From positions 25,125 to 89,124 of the forward strand of contig JAZLHF010000014.1 in NCBI GenBank assembly GCA_045616685.1: DNA of 64,000 bases, in the 5' to 3' direction. Each line of letters starts with the position of its first letter. Within the stretch, counting starts at the first letter, position 1. The position numbers and the translations under genes are program-made. A model generated the notes under the pieces. That model made no database searches. It was given only the letters and a program-made list of their open reading frames with translations, and had not been told where the DNA came from. The DNA is from UBA1764 sp045616685 (lineage in GTDB: Bacteria; Bacillota; Clostridia; Peptostreptococcales; Anaerovoracaceae). Shown here piece after piece: positions 48,445 through 56,670 of this stretch.

Positions 48445-49952
48445 TACTTAGCTGCTGGATAATAAATTGTTGAAAAATCTAATTTATACAATGGGTAGAA
48501 TTCAAATCCATCAAGAGCTTTATTGATGACTGTAAATTCTGCAAGGTCTTGAATATATACATTAGCAGCTTCTCTTGTTAAGACTTCTGCTGCATTCTTG
48601 AAACATGCGGTGCGCTCTTCTTCATCCGTTGAAGCATTTGCCATAGCCATCATGTCATCATACATTTCATTTGAGAAATTAATCATGTTCTTCTTGTGAC
48701 CTGTTTGCCATCTTTCAAGAAGAGCATTTGCTGTTAAAGTCGATGCATCAAATCCAGAAACTGTTGCGTCAAAATTTCTTCCCTGATAAACATCGGTGAG
48801 CCATGTGTTCCATTCAACTTCTTTAAGTTGTGCATTGATGCCAACTGCCTGAAGCTGCTGAACAATAACCGCACCAACATTTACATGTGGTGTGTAGTTC
48901 GATGGAACTATGATTTCCATATCAAATCCATTTGGATAACCTGCTTCTGCAAGCATCTGTTTTGCAACTTCTGGTGAGTATGGATAATAATCAATTAAGC
49001 TTTCATCAAAATACTTCTTAAACGCTGGATATATTGAAGTTCCAAGCTTTGAGCCGTGTCCTTCTGCTGTAATTTCAAGAATTGCATCCTTATCAATTGC
49101 ATAGCATAAAGCCTGACGAACCTTTACATCATCAAATGGGGCACGGGCATTATTAAGATATAATGCCTGAACCAAATTCATTGTTCCTTCTAATATATTG
49201 TACTGGTCACCCAATCCACGAACTTGATCAAGTGTAAGATGTGCTGCAAAATCGATTGCTCCGGCATTAAGTGCTGTAATCATTACTGTGGTATCTTCGT
49301 AAATTTTGCAAGTAACTTTATCCAGCTTTGCTTTTTCCCCGTAGTAATCTTCGAACTTTTCTAATACAACATTGTCCTGTACACTTCTGCTGACAAATTT
49401 AAACGGACCTGTTCCAACGGGAGCAGTTAACTGATTTGCGTAATCGCACGGAACAATATAAATCAGTGAAAGGTAAGCTAAGATATCACTCATAGGTTGT
49501 TTAAGAGTAATAACGACTTCACCTTTACCATTTACAAGAATATCTGCATTTTCAAAAAAATTTGGAAGACTTGTGTCAAGCGTTGTTTCTTCGCATGCTT
49601 TAAATGAATACTCTAAATCATCGTTGCATAAATCTTTTCCGTTATGAAACTTTACACCTTCGTTTAATTTAAAAGTGTATGTAAGACCATCTTCTGATAC
49701 TTCATATTCTCTTGCAATTGCAGGAACATATTCACCAGATGAATTTGGTTTATACAAACCTTCATATACGTTGGTTAAAATTTCGCGCGTACCTGCTGAA
49801 GACATCTGATATGGATCAAGGCTATCGCCTAAATCTTGTGACAGACCTACAACAATTTCATTTTTTTGTTCACTTTTTGAACCTGTGTTTCCGCAGGCTG
49901 CAAGTCCAAGTATCATTGCGAGTACAAGCAGCAAAGCGATAAACTTCTTCAT
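48444..49952 (-). CDS. Family 5 substrate-binding lipoprotein (peptide/nickel type)
   Basis: A lipoprotein of 502 residues (MKKFIALLLVLAMILGLAAC, lipobox Cys at 20). The family 5 signature VYEGLYKPNSSGEYVPAIAREYEVSEDGLTYTFKLNEGVKFHNG lies near residues 62-105. Substrate cannot be assigned; peptides, nickel chelates and glycosides are all used by this family. Nickel would suit the LarA-like enzyme 6 kb away, but that is speculation. AAAGGAG precedes the ATG; it leads a five-gene overlapping operon. Confidence 0.9.
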   Translation of the reverse strand: MKKFIALLLVLAMILGLAACGNTGSKSEQKNEIVVGLSQDLGDSLDPYQMSSAGTREILTNVYEGLYKPNSSGEYVPAIAREYEVSEDGLTYTFKLNEGVKFHNGKDLCNDDLEYSFKACEETTLDTSLPNFFENADILVNGKGEVVITLKQPMSDILAYLSLIYIVPCDYANQLTAPVGTGPFKFVSRSVQDNVVLEKFEDYYGEKAKLDKVTCKIYEDTTVMITALNAGAIDFAAHLTLDQVRGLGDQYNILEGTMNLVQALYLNNARAPFDDVKVRQALCYAIDKDAILEITAEGHGSKLGTSIYPAFKKYFDESLIDYYPYSPEVAKQMLAEAGYPNGFDMEIIVPSNYTPHVNVGAVIVQQLQAVGINAQLKEVEWNTWLTDVYQGRNFDATVSGFDASTLTANALLERWQTGHKKNMINFSNEMYDDMMAMANASTDEEERTACFKNAAEVLTREAANVYIQDLAEFTVINKALDGFEFYPLYKLDFSTIYYPAAK

Positions 49953-50055
49953 GTGGCTTTTCTCCTTTATGAACCCCTAAATTTGTTATATTGAAAACAA
50001 ATCTTTAAGTCCTTATAGTTTAAGGTAAAAAGCTTGAAATTACAAGACTTTTAGG

Positions 50056-50445
50056 CTAAAAAGGGCAGCTCTCATCCGTAATTTCTTCAAGGTTTTTCGG
50101 AATTTCTGGAACCTCTTTTTCATCCTTCTTTTTCCACTGTAAAAACTGAACTCTATTGGCCAAAAGCTCGGTTTTATAACGTTTGTTTCCGTCTTTTTCG
50201 TAAACATCGGTTCTGATGCAGGCATCAATGCTGATTAAATTGCCTTTTTCAACGTATTTTTGCATGTTTTCCGCAGTCTTTCCAAAGGCTGTAATCCTTG
50301 GAAAATCAGCTCCGGCAGCCTGGCCGTCCTTGGTCTTGCCTCGATCAATTGCAACGACGAAATTGCAATAAGGAATTTTGTTTGGACCCCCATACTGAAG
50401 TTCTGGATCCTTGGTAAGTCTACCGATTAAATGTACTGAATTCAT
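50056..50445 (-). CDS. Second single-stranded DNA-binding protein
   Basis: An SSB paralogue of 129 residues. The ATG at 50445 (MNSVHLIGRLTKDPELQYG) follows AAAAGGAGG; a longer frame to 50499 would cross the promoter. The OB-fold is intact, and the tail ENLEEITDESCPF-like end keeps the terminal Pro-Phe but with a Cys and fewer acids than the primary SSB. It is monocistronic with a consensus promoter. Second SSBs often act in competence, conjugation or repair; its role here is unknown. Confidence 0.88.
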   Translation of the reverse strand: MNSVHLIGRLTKDPELQYGGPNKIPYCNFVVAIDRGKTKDGQAAGADFPRITAFGKTAENMQKYVEKGNLISIDACIRTDVYEKDGNKRYKTELLANRVQFLQWKKKDEKEVPEIPKNLEEITDESCPF

Positions 50446-50470
50446 ATAATACCTCCTTTTAATTGGAAAT

Positions 50471-50499
50471 ATTATACAGTATATGTAAATTATTGTCAA
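50471..50499 (-). promoter_or_regulatory. Consensus sigma-70/A promoter of the second ssb
   Basis: A perfect TTGACA (50499-50494) and TATAAT (50476-50471) are separated by 17 bases on the minus strand. It is the only full-consensus promoter I found in the window. Confidence 0.8.
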
Positions 50500-50511
50500 T
50501 TTATAGCAATA

Positions 50512-50541
50512 AAAAACGGGCTTCTTTTTTAGCCCGTTTTC
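50512..50541. terminator. Terminator of the gyrase-shikimate gene run
   Basis: The stem AAAACGGGCT/AGCCCGTTTT lies three to seven bases after the chorismate mutase stop on the minus strand, followed by a T-run. Confidence 0.85.
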
Positions 50542-50547
50542 TCACCT

Positions 50548-50796
50548 TTATTTAAACTTAGCCTGCTCTTTTTTGGATAAATCCATGATTTTTTGAAAGA
50601 GTTCGCGGCCATAAACACCGCATCTTTCTTCTGCACGCTTCATAACTTGCTCTTCTCTGGCCAAATCTTGAGTAGGAAGTCCTTGCCCAATTTTAATTTT
50701 TGCAATTTCACCAGAAATTTTTTGTCTTTCGTTAAAGAGATCTGCTATTTTTTCATCGATTCGATCAATCTTATGTCTTGCTCTTTCAAGATTCAT
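50548..50796 (-). CDS. Chorismate mutase, AroQ type
   Basis: An all-helical chorismate mutase of 82 residues that turns chorismate into prephenate for Phe and Tyr. The AroQ pattern is visible: RHKIDRIDEKIADLFNERQKISGEIAKIK, then REEQVMKRAEER. It overlaps the DAHP synthase stop by one base, so the two are made together. In some Gram-positive bacteria the same two activities are fused or form a complex. A terminator follows. Confidence 0.9.
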   Translation of the reverse strand: MNLERARHKIDRIDEKIADLFNERQKISGEIAKIKIGQGLPTQDLAREEQVMKRAEERCGVYGRELFQKIMDLSKKEQAKFK

Positions 50797-51497
50797 TACA
50801 GTACCTCCCTTGAAAGAAGTTCAAAGTTTGCCGGAGTCAGACTTTGCGCACCGTCTGACAGAGCATAATCAGGGTTGTTATGAACTTCAATCATAAGTCC
50901 ATCCGATCCTGCAGCAATTGCGGCCTTAGAAAGAGGAATTACATATTCCCAGTTTCCAGACGCGTGACACGGATCAACAATTATATCTAAATTAGATTTT
51001 GATTTAACAACAGGAATTGCAGAAATGTCCAATGTAAATCTTGTGCTGTCTTCAAAAGTGCGAATTCCTCTTTCGCAAAGAATAACATTTTTATTTCCTT
51101 CACTTATAATATATTCTGCAGCAAAGAGCCATTCAGATACAGTGCTTGCAAAACCTCTTTTTAAAATTACTGGTTTATCTTGCCTGCCGAGTTCTTTTAA
51201 TAAACTAAAGTTCTGCATGTTGCGAGAACCAACCTGCAAAATATCTATATCTTTAAAAAGTGGAAGCTGCGCTATATCAACAATTTCAGAAACAGACTGC
51301 ATCCCATTTTCTTTTGCAGCTGATGTTAAGAATGATAATGCTTCTTCGCCTAAGCCTTGGAATGTGTACGGTGAGGTTCTTGGTTTGAATGCACCCCCGC
51401 GAAGAATATTTGCTCTGCTCTTTTTTACTTCTTTTGCAATGCTGTGAATTTGTTCTTCAGATTCAATGGCACAAGGGCCTGCAATAAAATACTTCAT
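50796..51497 (-). CDS. DAHP synthase, class I-beta core
   Basis: First enzyme of the shikimate pathway (PEP + erythrose-4-P), 233 residues from the ATG at 51497; an upstream extension to 51632 lies inside the previous gene and is not family-like. The core begins at once with FIAGPCAIESEEQ and has GGAFKPRTSPYTFQGLG, KRGFASTVSEWLFAAEYI, CERGIRTFE and DPCHASGN. The N-terminal regulatory domain of longer I-beta enzymes is missing. Feedback may instead come through the adjacent chorismate mutase. Confidence 0.93.
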   Translation of the reverse strand: MKYFIAGPCAIESEEQIHSIAKEVKKSRANILRGGAFKPRTSPYTFQGLGEEALSFLTSAAKENGMQSVSEIVDIAQLPLFKDIDILQVGSRNMQNFSLLKELGRQDKPVILKRGFASTVSEWLFAAEYIISEGNKNVILCERGIRTFEDSTRFTLDISAIPVVKSKSNLDIIVDPCHASGNWEYVIPLSKAAIAAGSDGLMIEVHNNPDYALSDGAQSLTPANFELLSREVL

Positions 51498-51498
51498 G

Positions 51499-51954
51499 TT
51501 AGAATACCAATTGATTACTTGCATACTTAAGACCTGTTGCGCCAACAGCTTCTTTAGCAGCATTAGAGATATGATAAGCAATAGTGGATGCTTCGATTTC
51601 TGCCTCCAGAGCTTCTTTTGCTTCACCTTCAACGCAATACATTGCTTCTTTTGTCATATTCCAGAAAAACTGATAATCATTGCGATTACCGGCTTTGAAA
51701 GCTTCGGCAAGTAAGTTTACACACTCATCAAATTTTTCTGTTGTAACATCTCTATTTCTTGTATTGGTTGCATCAAATAAATAATTTGCAAGCTCTGGCT
51801 TACCAATTTTATTTACGGCAAGATTGATTACACCTACAAAAATCTTTTCTGTAAGCTCATCTGCTGTGTGCCCTTTTTTATCACTCAAACCCATCAGCAG
51901 TTTTCTTGCTGATTGAGTTGCATGCATCTTATAATCAAAATATCTGCTGTTCAT
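51499..51954 (-). CDS. Unknown protein embedded in the shikimate operon
   Basis: A soluble, mostly helical protein of 151 residues that I do not recognise. There is no signal peptide or membrane helix; segments such as FDYKMHATQSARKLLMGLSD and EAKEALEAEIEASTIAYHI suggest an alpha-helical bundle. It starts three bases after the aroA stop and ends one base before the DAHP synthase ATG. Its translation is therefore tied to the pathway. A regulatory or scaffolding role is possible but unsupported. Confidence 0.7.
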   Translation of the reverse strand: MNSRYFDYKMHATQSARKLLMGLSDKKGHTADELTEKIFVGVINLAVNKIGKPELANYLFDATNTRNRDVTTEKFDECVNLLAEAFKAGNRNDYQFFWNMTKEAMYCVEGEAKEALEAEIEASTIAYHISNAAKEAVGATGLKYASNQLVF

Positions 51955-51957
51955 TTT

Positions 51958-53211
51958 TTATACGTTATAATACATCTTAGCGCCAAGCCAAGTTCCATCC
52001 ATAAAGAAATTTAGACAAGATTTTGAAACACAATTTGCACCGATGATGCTGACAGACGATTCACAAATTTGTGCGGCAATTGTTGCAGCCATTGCTACTC
52101 TGTGATCGCCTTTTGGATTAACAGTGCCTCCAACTAACTTTCCTGTGCCATGAATTATGATGCTGTCCTCTGTTCCTTCCGCGTTTCCACCAAGGGCATT
52201 AATCATTGCAACAGTATTTTCAATGCGATCTGTTTCTTTAAACTTAAGACGTCTACATCCTGTTAAAGTTGTATCTCCTTTAAATCCGCAAGCCGCCACT
52301 GCTAAAATTGGTGCGATATCTGGAGTTTGACTTACATTGATGCTTTCACCAAGATGTTTAATATCCTCGACGATTGCTTTATCAGCCTGAAGACTGTTCT
52401 CGTTAAGTCCATCCATCTGAACTTCTGAACCAAACATATTTGCTACTATATAATTCGCTGCAATCGTCCAATCTGGTTCGCACTTGATTCCGCTTCCCGG
52501 AGAAGTCGGATTCTGATGCTTTTTAAATGTATGCTTATAATTTGGATTTGCATATTCATAGGCTTTTTTGGGCGGCTCTGGCAACACAGGAGTTTGATTT
52601 CCTTTGATTTGCCACTTTCCAAATTCACCACCTATTTCAACTTGGAATTCTTTTAAGCACTGCAGCGTGATTTCTACATATGCTTTACTTTCAAGTTCAG
52701 TTGAAATTTCTAATGTTGAATCTCCTTCTAAAAATGGAAGCGCCATCAAAAGACCTGAAATATATTGGGATGTTACATCGCCAGAAATTTTATATTCACC
52801 TGGCTGAAGTTTCCCTGATACTATTATAGGAAGACAGTCACCTTCGACCATCATTCCATGTTCACGAAGAACATCAAGAAGTTCTTTGATTGGGCGAGAT
52901 GATAATTGTTCACTTCCTTCAAAAATAAATTTTTTGCCGATTACTCCGGCAACAGGAAGTAACATTCTTAATGTAGCAGCAGAAGATCCACATCTGCATT
53001 TTCTTGCTTCTGGTTCTTTGCCTTTAGGATAAGTTCTTACCAATGCATATGATGCATCAAAACTTGCTTTTGTATCATCGCAATCATCTGATCCATCGAT
53101 GCGTCCAGCTTTTGCAAGAGTACCGATAATAATCTTGCGGTGCATTTCTGCTTTGCTTGGTGGCAGAGTCACTTTGCCCCAATATTTTCCTGGCTCAATT
53201 CTTACATCCAT
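51958..53211 (-). CDS. aroA: 3-phosphoshikimate 1-carboxyvinyltransferase (EPSP synthase)
   Basis: Adds PEP to shikimate-3-phosphate; 417 residues. Seen: PPSKAEMHRK (the usual PxSKSxxHR, with the Ser after the catalytic Lys changed to Ala), RCGSSAATLRMLLPVAG, LKFKETDRIENT and GDHRVAMAATIAA. The altered glyphosate/PEP-site Ser and the SSAATLR segment make it a divergent, class II-like enzyme. It overlaps the aroQ end by 17 bases. Confidence 0.93.
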   Translation of the reverse strand: MDVRIEPGKYWGKVTLPPSKAEMHRKIIIGTLAKAGRIDGSDDCDDTKASFDASYALVRTYPKGKEPEARKCRCGSSAATLRMLLPVAGVIGKKFIFEGSEQLSSRPIKELLDVLREHGMMVEGDCLPIIVSGKLQPGEYKISGDVTSQYISGLLMALPFLEGDSTLEISTELESKAYVEITLQCLKEFQVEIGGEFGKWQIKGNQTPVLPEPPKKAYEYANPNYKHTFKKHQNPTSPGSGIKCEPDWTIAANYIVANMFGSEVQMDGLNENSLQADKAIVEDIKHLGESINVSQTPDIAPILAVAACGFKGDTTLTGCRRLKFKETDRIENTVAMINALGGNAEGTEDSIIIHGTGKLVGGTVNPKGDHRVAMAATIAAQICESSVSIIGANCVSKSCLNFFMDGTWLGAKMYYNV

Positions 53212-53641
53212 GTAAAGCTCCTAATAAGATTTCAATTGCGTCTTTGTAGCCTTCAATGCCTTTGCCTGAAATTGTTTGTCTAGCAGCAAGGGCAACATAA
53301 TCAGTATGTCTAAATTCTTCGCGCTTTTTTGGATTTGTTATATGGACCTCAACCGTTGGAATTTGAACGGCCTTGAGAGCATCAAGAATTGCGATGCTTG
53401 TATGTGAATATGCTGCTGCATTAATCACAATGCCATCGATTTCATCTTTTTTAGCTTGCTGAATTACATCAACAATTGCACCTTCGTGATTGCTTTGGAA
53501 CGTGATGCATATTGCATCGTGCGCTTTGCAAGTTTCTTCGCAAAGTACAATTAAATCGCGATAAGTTTTATTTCCGTAAAGTTCGGGCTCTCTTTCGCCA
53601 AGTAGGTTAATATTTGGTCCGTTAATAACTAAAATCTTCAT
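53195..53641 (-). CDS. aroQ: 3-dehydroquinate dehydratase, type II
   Basis: Dehydrates 3-dehydroquinate. About 148 residues from the ATG at 53641, the usual size of the dodecameric type II enzyme; a TTG start at 53653 is less likely. Motifs include LVINGPNINLLGEREPELYG (active-site Tyr), FQSNHEG, INAAAYSHTSIAILDAL and EVHITNPKKREEFRHTDY (His and Arg). It follows the nucleotidyltransferase gene by five bases. Confidence 0.95.
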   Translation of the reverse strand: MKILVINGPNINLLGEREPELYGNKTYRDLIVLCEETCKAHDAICITFQSNHEGAIVDVIQQAKKDEIDGIVINAAAYSHTSIAILDALKAVQIPTVEVHITNPKKREEFRHTDYVALAARQTISGKGIEGYKDAIEILLGALHGCKN

Positions 53642-53646
53642 TTCAT

Positions 53647-54576
53647 TTACCAAAGTTTTTCAGGATACTGACCCATAGCAATTTTTTCTTTCATGGCCTG
53701 CATTACATCTGGCTTATCTTCTTTGTATGTAACGCCGTACCATTTATCACATGAAGGAAGAACTTTTACTGTTGCGATTCCTTCATTTATTAATTCGCTA
53801 ACAATTGCAGGGATAAAGAATTCCCCCTTGTCTGGATTTGTTGCGAGTATCTTCATCAGCGCTGCAGGAAATCTCTTATCAAGCTCCTCTAAAATTGCCG
53901 GAGAAAATCCGAACATGTTCATCGATACAAGCGTGCCTGCTGAAATATCAATCCATGTCTTACCATCATCTTCGCTATATTGAATGCGATCGTTGTTAAG
54001 CTGAATCTTAGTTCTTTCTGTAATACCTGTTAGGTGACCTGCGGCATCTTCTTCACAAACGCCTCTTGCAACAGAGCCATTAGCTGTAAGTGTATTTTCA
54101 AGGCGATAACCAACCATGCAAAAACGTTTAACACCGTTTGACCTTGCTTCTTTGCTTGGAATGTCGCTTAAATAATCGTATAAAATTTTGAAGGCATCTG
54201 GACCATAATAATCATCTGCATTAATTACTGCAAATGGCACATCGATTGCTCCCTTGGCCATCAAAATAGCATGGCCGGTTCCCCAAGGCTTTTTTCTGGA
54301 ATCTGGCACTGTAAAACCTTCTGGAATCTTGCCGATTTCTTGATAAAGATAATGAACATTAAGATGTTTTCCGGCTCCGCGATTGATTACTTTCTTGAAA
54401 TCATCCTCGATTTCTTTCTTTATAATAAAGTAAACATCTTCAAAGCCTGCTATTTTTGCATCATAAAGCGAGTAATCTATAATTACTTCGCCATTTGGAC
54501 CGATAGGGTCAATCTGCTTAAGACCACCATAACGACTACCCATACCTGCTGCCATTACTAATAATACTGGCTTCAT
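53647..54576 (-). CDS. Sugar-phosphate nucleotidyltransferase-like protein
   Basis: About 309 residues with a GT-A nucleotidyltransferase fold. The N-terminal nucleotide loop is LLVMAAGMGSRYGGLKQIDPIG. The substrate region holds KKPWGTGHAILMAKGAIDVPFAVINADDYYGPDAF with the metal-binding Asp pair. The ATG at 54576 overlaps the AroE-AroK stop by four bases (ATGA); an extension to 54609 is unlikely. It likely activates a sugar phosphate for surface polymers. Its presence in a shikimate operon is unusual and has no clear pathway logic. Confidence 0.88.
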   Translation of the reverse strand: MKPVLLVMAAGMGSRYGGLKQIDPIGPNGEVIIDYSLYDAKIAGFEDVYFIIKKEIEDDFKKVINRGAGKHLNVHYLYQEIGKIPEGFTVPDSRKKPWGTGHAILMAKGAIDVPFAVINADDYYGPDAFKILYDYLSDIPSKEARSNGVKRFCMVGYRLENTLTANGSVARGVCEEDAAGHLTGITERTKIQLNNDRIQYSEDDGKTWIDISAGTLVSMNMFGFSPAILEELDKRFPAALMKILATNPDKGEFFIPAIVSELINEGIATVKVLPSCDKWYGVTYKEDKPDVMQAMKEKIAMGQYPEKLW

Positions 54577-55730
54577 ACTTTGCACACCTTCTTTATTTCT
54601 GAAACACACTGACCTGGTGTTCCATTGTTATCTATAACCACATCCGAAATCTCTTCGTAGTAAGGATTACGCAGTGCATACAATTCAATTAGGTTCTTGG
54701 ATAATGGCCTATTAGCTGTACCAAGTTTCTCAAGGTCTCGCTGTAGCCATACAACAAGGCATTTTCTTATGTATTCTCTATTAGGTAAATAAGTAACGAG
54801 TCCGCCACCTGCTGAAATTATAGCGTTTGGAGTGTTTACCAATTTGATAAACGCCTCGTGTTCAAGCTTTCTAAAAGTCTGTTCACCCTTTGCTTTTATG
54901 ATAACATCAGGGGTTAAACCTGTCATTTCCTTTACTGCAAGGTCGGTATCAAGAAGAACGCGGCCGGTTTTTTCGGCAAGTTGTCTTCCAATATAGCTTT
55001 TACCCGCCCCTGGCATGCCGACAAGGATGAGATTTTGGCAAAGCATGAAACGATGCGCTGACTTTTCAGCCTGGAATTTAAGCATCTCAATTCCGCCAAT
55101 CGCTTGAATTCCAAGTTCTTTGGCCTGTTTAAGAAGAGGAGTCTCTTTTGGTGTATATACAAGGTCGATAACAAGCTCGCACTTCTTAAATTGTTTAAGA
55201 TCGCAAGGGCTTGCACCCCAGTATACAGAATGAGCGGTGCCGAGAGGCGTTGCATTTACAATGATTTCGGCATCTGCCATTTTGGAAAGGTCCTGCAATT
55301 CATGCCTATGAGTCTGCCAAATTACAGCTGCATGGCGCTCTTTCATAGCTTCGCGAACGCATTTTGCTGCTCCGCCACGGCCTAAAATGAGTACCTTCTT
55401 GCCATTTGTTTTGGCTCTTACCAAATTCAAAAGGTGCAAAAACCCGTAAAAATCAGTATTATCGCCAATCAGCCTTCCGTTCTGTTCGTAGATTGTGTTG
55501 ATTGCCCCGATTCTTTTTGCAATTTCGGTCTCTTCGTCAACATATTTCTGAACTTCGCGCTTATATGGGATAGTTACATTGATTCCCTTCCACGTTCTAT
55601 TTGCGAAGAACTCGTCCAAATCTTCTGGCTTTACATCGTAAAGGTTGTAATTATAGAGTCCATAAGATTCATGGATCTTTTTACTAAAACTATATTGTAT
55701 TTTGTGTCCTAATAATCCGTATTCAAGCAT
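54573..55730 (-). CDS. Shikimate dehydrogenase-shikimate kinase fusion
   Basis: A bifunctional protein of 385 residues. Residues 1 to about 232 are AroE (GLLGHKIQYSFSKKIHE, NVTIPYKREV with the catalytic Lys, GRLIGDNTDFYGF, Rossmann LILGRGGAAKCVREA, VNATPLGT). Residues about 233-385 are AroK (Walker A LVGMPGAGKSYIGRQLA, LLDTDLAV, TFRKLEHEAF, ISAGGGLV, ANRPLS). Fusing two consecutive steps could aid channelling. The start overlaps aroC by 22 bases and has no clear ribosome site, so it depends on aroC translation. Confidence 0.94.
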   Translation of the reverse strand: MLEYGLLGHKIQYSFSKKIHESYGLYNYNLYDVKPEDLDEFFANRTWKGINVTIPYKREVQKYVDEETEIAKRIGAINTIYEQNGRLIGDNTDFYGFLHLLNLVRAKTNGKKVLILGRGGAAKCVREAMKERHAAVIWQTHRHELQDLSKMADAEIIVNATPLGTAHSVYWGASPCDLKQFKKCELVIDLVYTPKETPLLKQAKELGIQAIGGIEMLKFQAEKSAHRFMLCQNLILVGMPGAGKSYIGRQLAEKTGRVLLDTDLAVKEMTGLTPDVIIKAKGEQTFRKLEHEAFIKLVNTPNAIISAGGGLVTYLPNREYIRKCLVVWLQRDLEKLGTANRPLSKNLIELYALRNPYYEEISDVVIDNNGTPGQCVSEIKKVCKV

Positions 55731-56668
55731 ATATCTAAAATAGCGATGGCTGCGGCAGCTTCTACTACTACCGCTCCTCTAACTGCAATACAAGGGTCAT
55801 TTCTGTTTTCAGAAATCACTGAAACTGTCTCTAAAGTCATCAAATTAACGCTTTTTTGCGGTTTTTTGATGCTTGCAGCAGGCTTAAATGCTGTTCTAAA
55901 GACAACAGGACTGCCTGTTGCAAGGCCGCCAAGCACTCCACCACAGTTATTTGTCTCGGTTCTAACCTTGCCACTATCAACGATAAAAGCATCATTTAGC
56001 TCTGAACCCTTATATTTCAAACTTTCAAAGCCGGTTCCAAACTCTAAACCCTTAATTCCTGGGATATTAAACACACAAGAGCTGATTACGCTCTCAAGTT
56101 TTGCCCCATATGGGTTACCAAAGCCGGCTTCGAGTCCAATAATATTACACTCTACGAGGCCTCCGATGGAATCTCCTTCTTTCATAGCCTCTTTTATTTC
56201 TTCTTCGCTTGGCCCCAGCAGTTTTGTACTAACGAAAATCCCTCGTTTAGCTAAATACTGTTTTGCAAGTGAACCAGCAAAGACTAAACCTACAGTAGAC
56301 CTTGCTGATGTCGCACCCTTTAAAAACTTTCCAGTGTTTTTAAAATAAGTGAAATCACCGTGACCAGGTCTTGGTACATAATCTTTATCCTGATTAGAAT
56401 TCTTTATATCCTTATTTTCGAAAACGACACGAATAATATCACCTGTTGTTTTATTATTCGAAATACCGCTTGTTACATTCGGAACATCTTCTTCATTTCT
56501 TTGGCTAACTATTTCTGATGAACCAGGACGCCTTCTATCAAGCATCCTTTGCACATCGTCAAAGTCCACTTCAAAATCAATCGGGAATCCTTCGATTATT
56601 ACACCAACTTCTTTTTCATGTGTGTTTCCAAATGTAGCAACTTTAATTTTATCGTTAATAAAAATCAT
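55709..56668 (-). CDS. aroC: Chorismate synthase, short and divergent
   Basis: FMN-dependent last step to chorismate; 319 residues against 350-400 in most bacteria. Recognisable are FGNTHEKEVGVIIEGFPIDFEVDFDDVQRMLDRRRPG at the N-terminus, PRPGHGDFTYFKNTGKF, and NDPCIAVRGAVVVEAAAAIAIL near the end. The usual GGRxSxRET box is reduced to LKGATSARSTV, and SFGxSHG is replaced by FGNTHEK. Since it is the only aroC here and the frame is intact, it is probably functional. Confidence 0.88.
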   Translation of the reverse strand: MIFINDKIKVATFGNTHEKEVGVIIEGFPIDFEVDFDDVQRMLDRRRPGSSEIVSQRNEEDVPNVTSGISNNKTTGDIIRVVFENKDIKNSNQDKDYVPRPGHGDFTYFKNTGKFLKGATSARSTVGLVFAGSLAKQYLAKRGIFVSTKLLGPSEEEIKEAMKEGDSIGGLVECNIIGLEAGFGNPYGAKLESVISSCVFNIPGIKGLEFGTGFESLKYKGSELNDAFIVDSGKVRTETNNCGGVLGGLATGSPVVFRTAFKPAASIKKPQKSVNLMTLETVSVISENRNDPCIAVRGAVVVEAAAAIAILDICLNTDY

Positions 56669-56670
56669 TC

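Noticed and set aside
55709..56668. Frameshifted or truncated aroC pseudogene
   Set aside because: The frame is open from a family-like start to a family-like C-terminus and overlaps the next gene normally, so a divergent functional enzyme is more likely.
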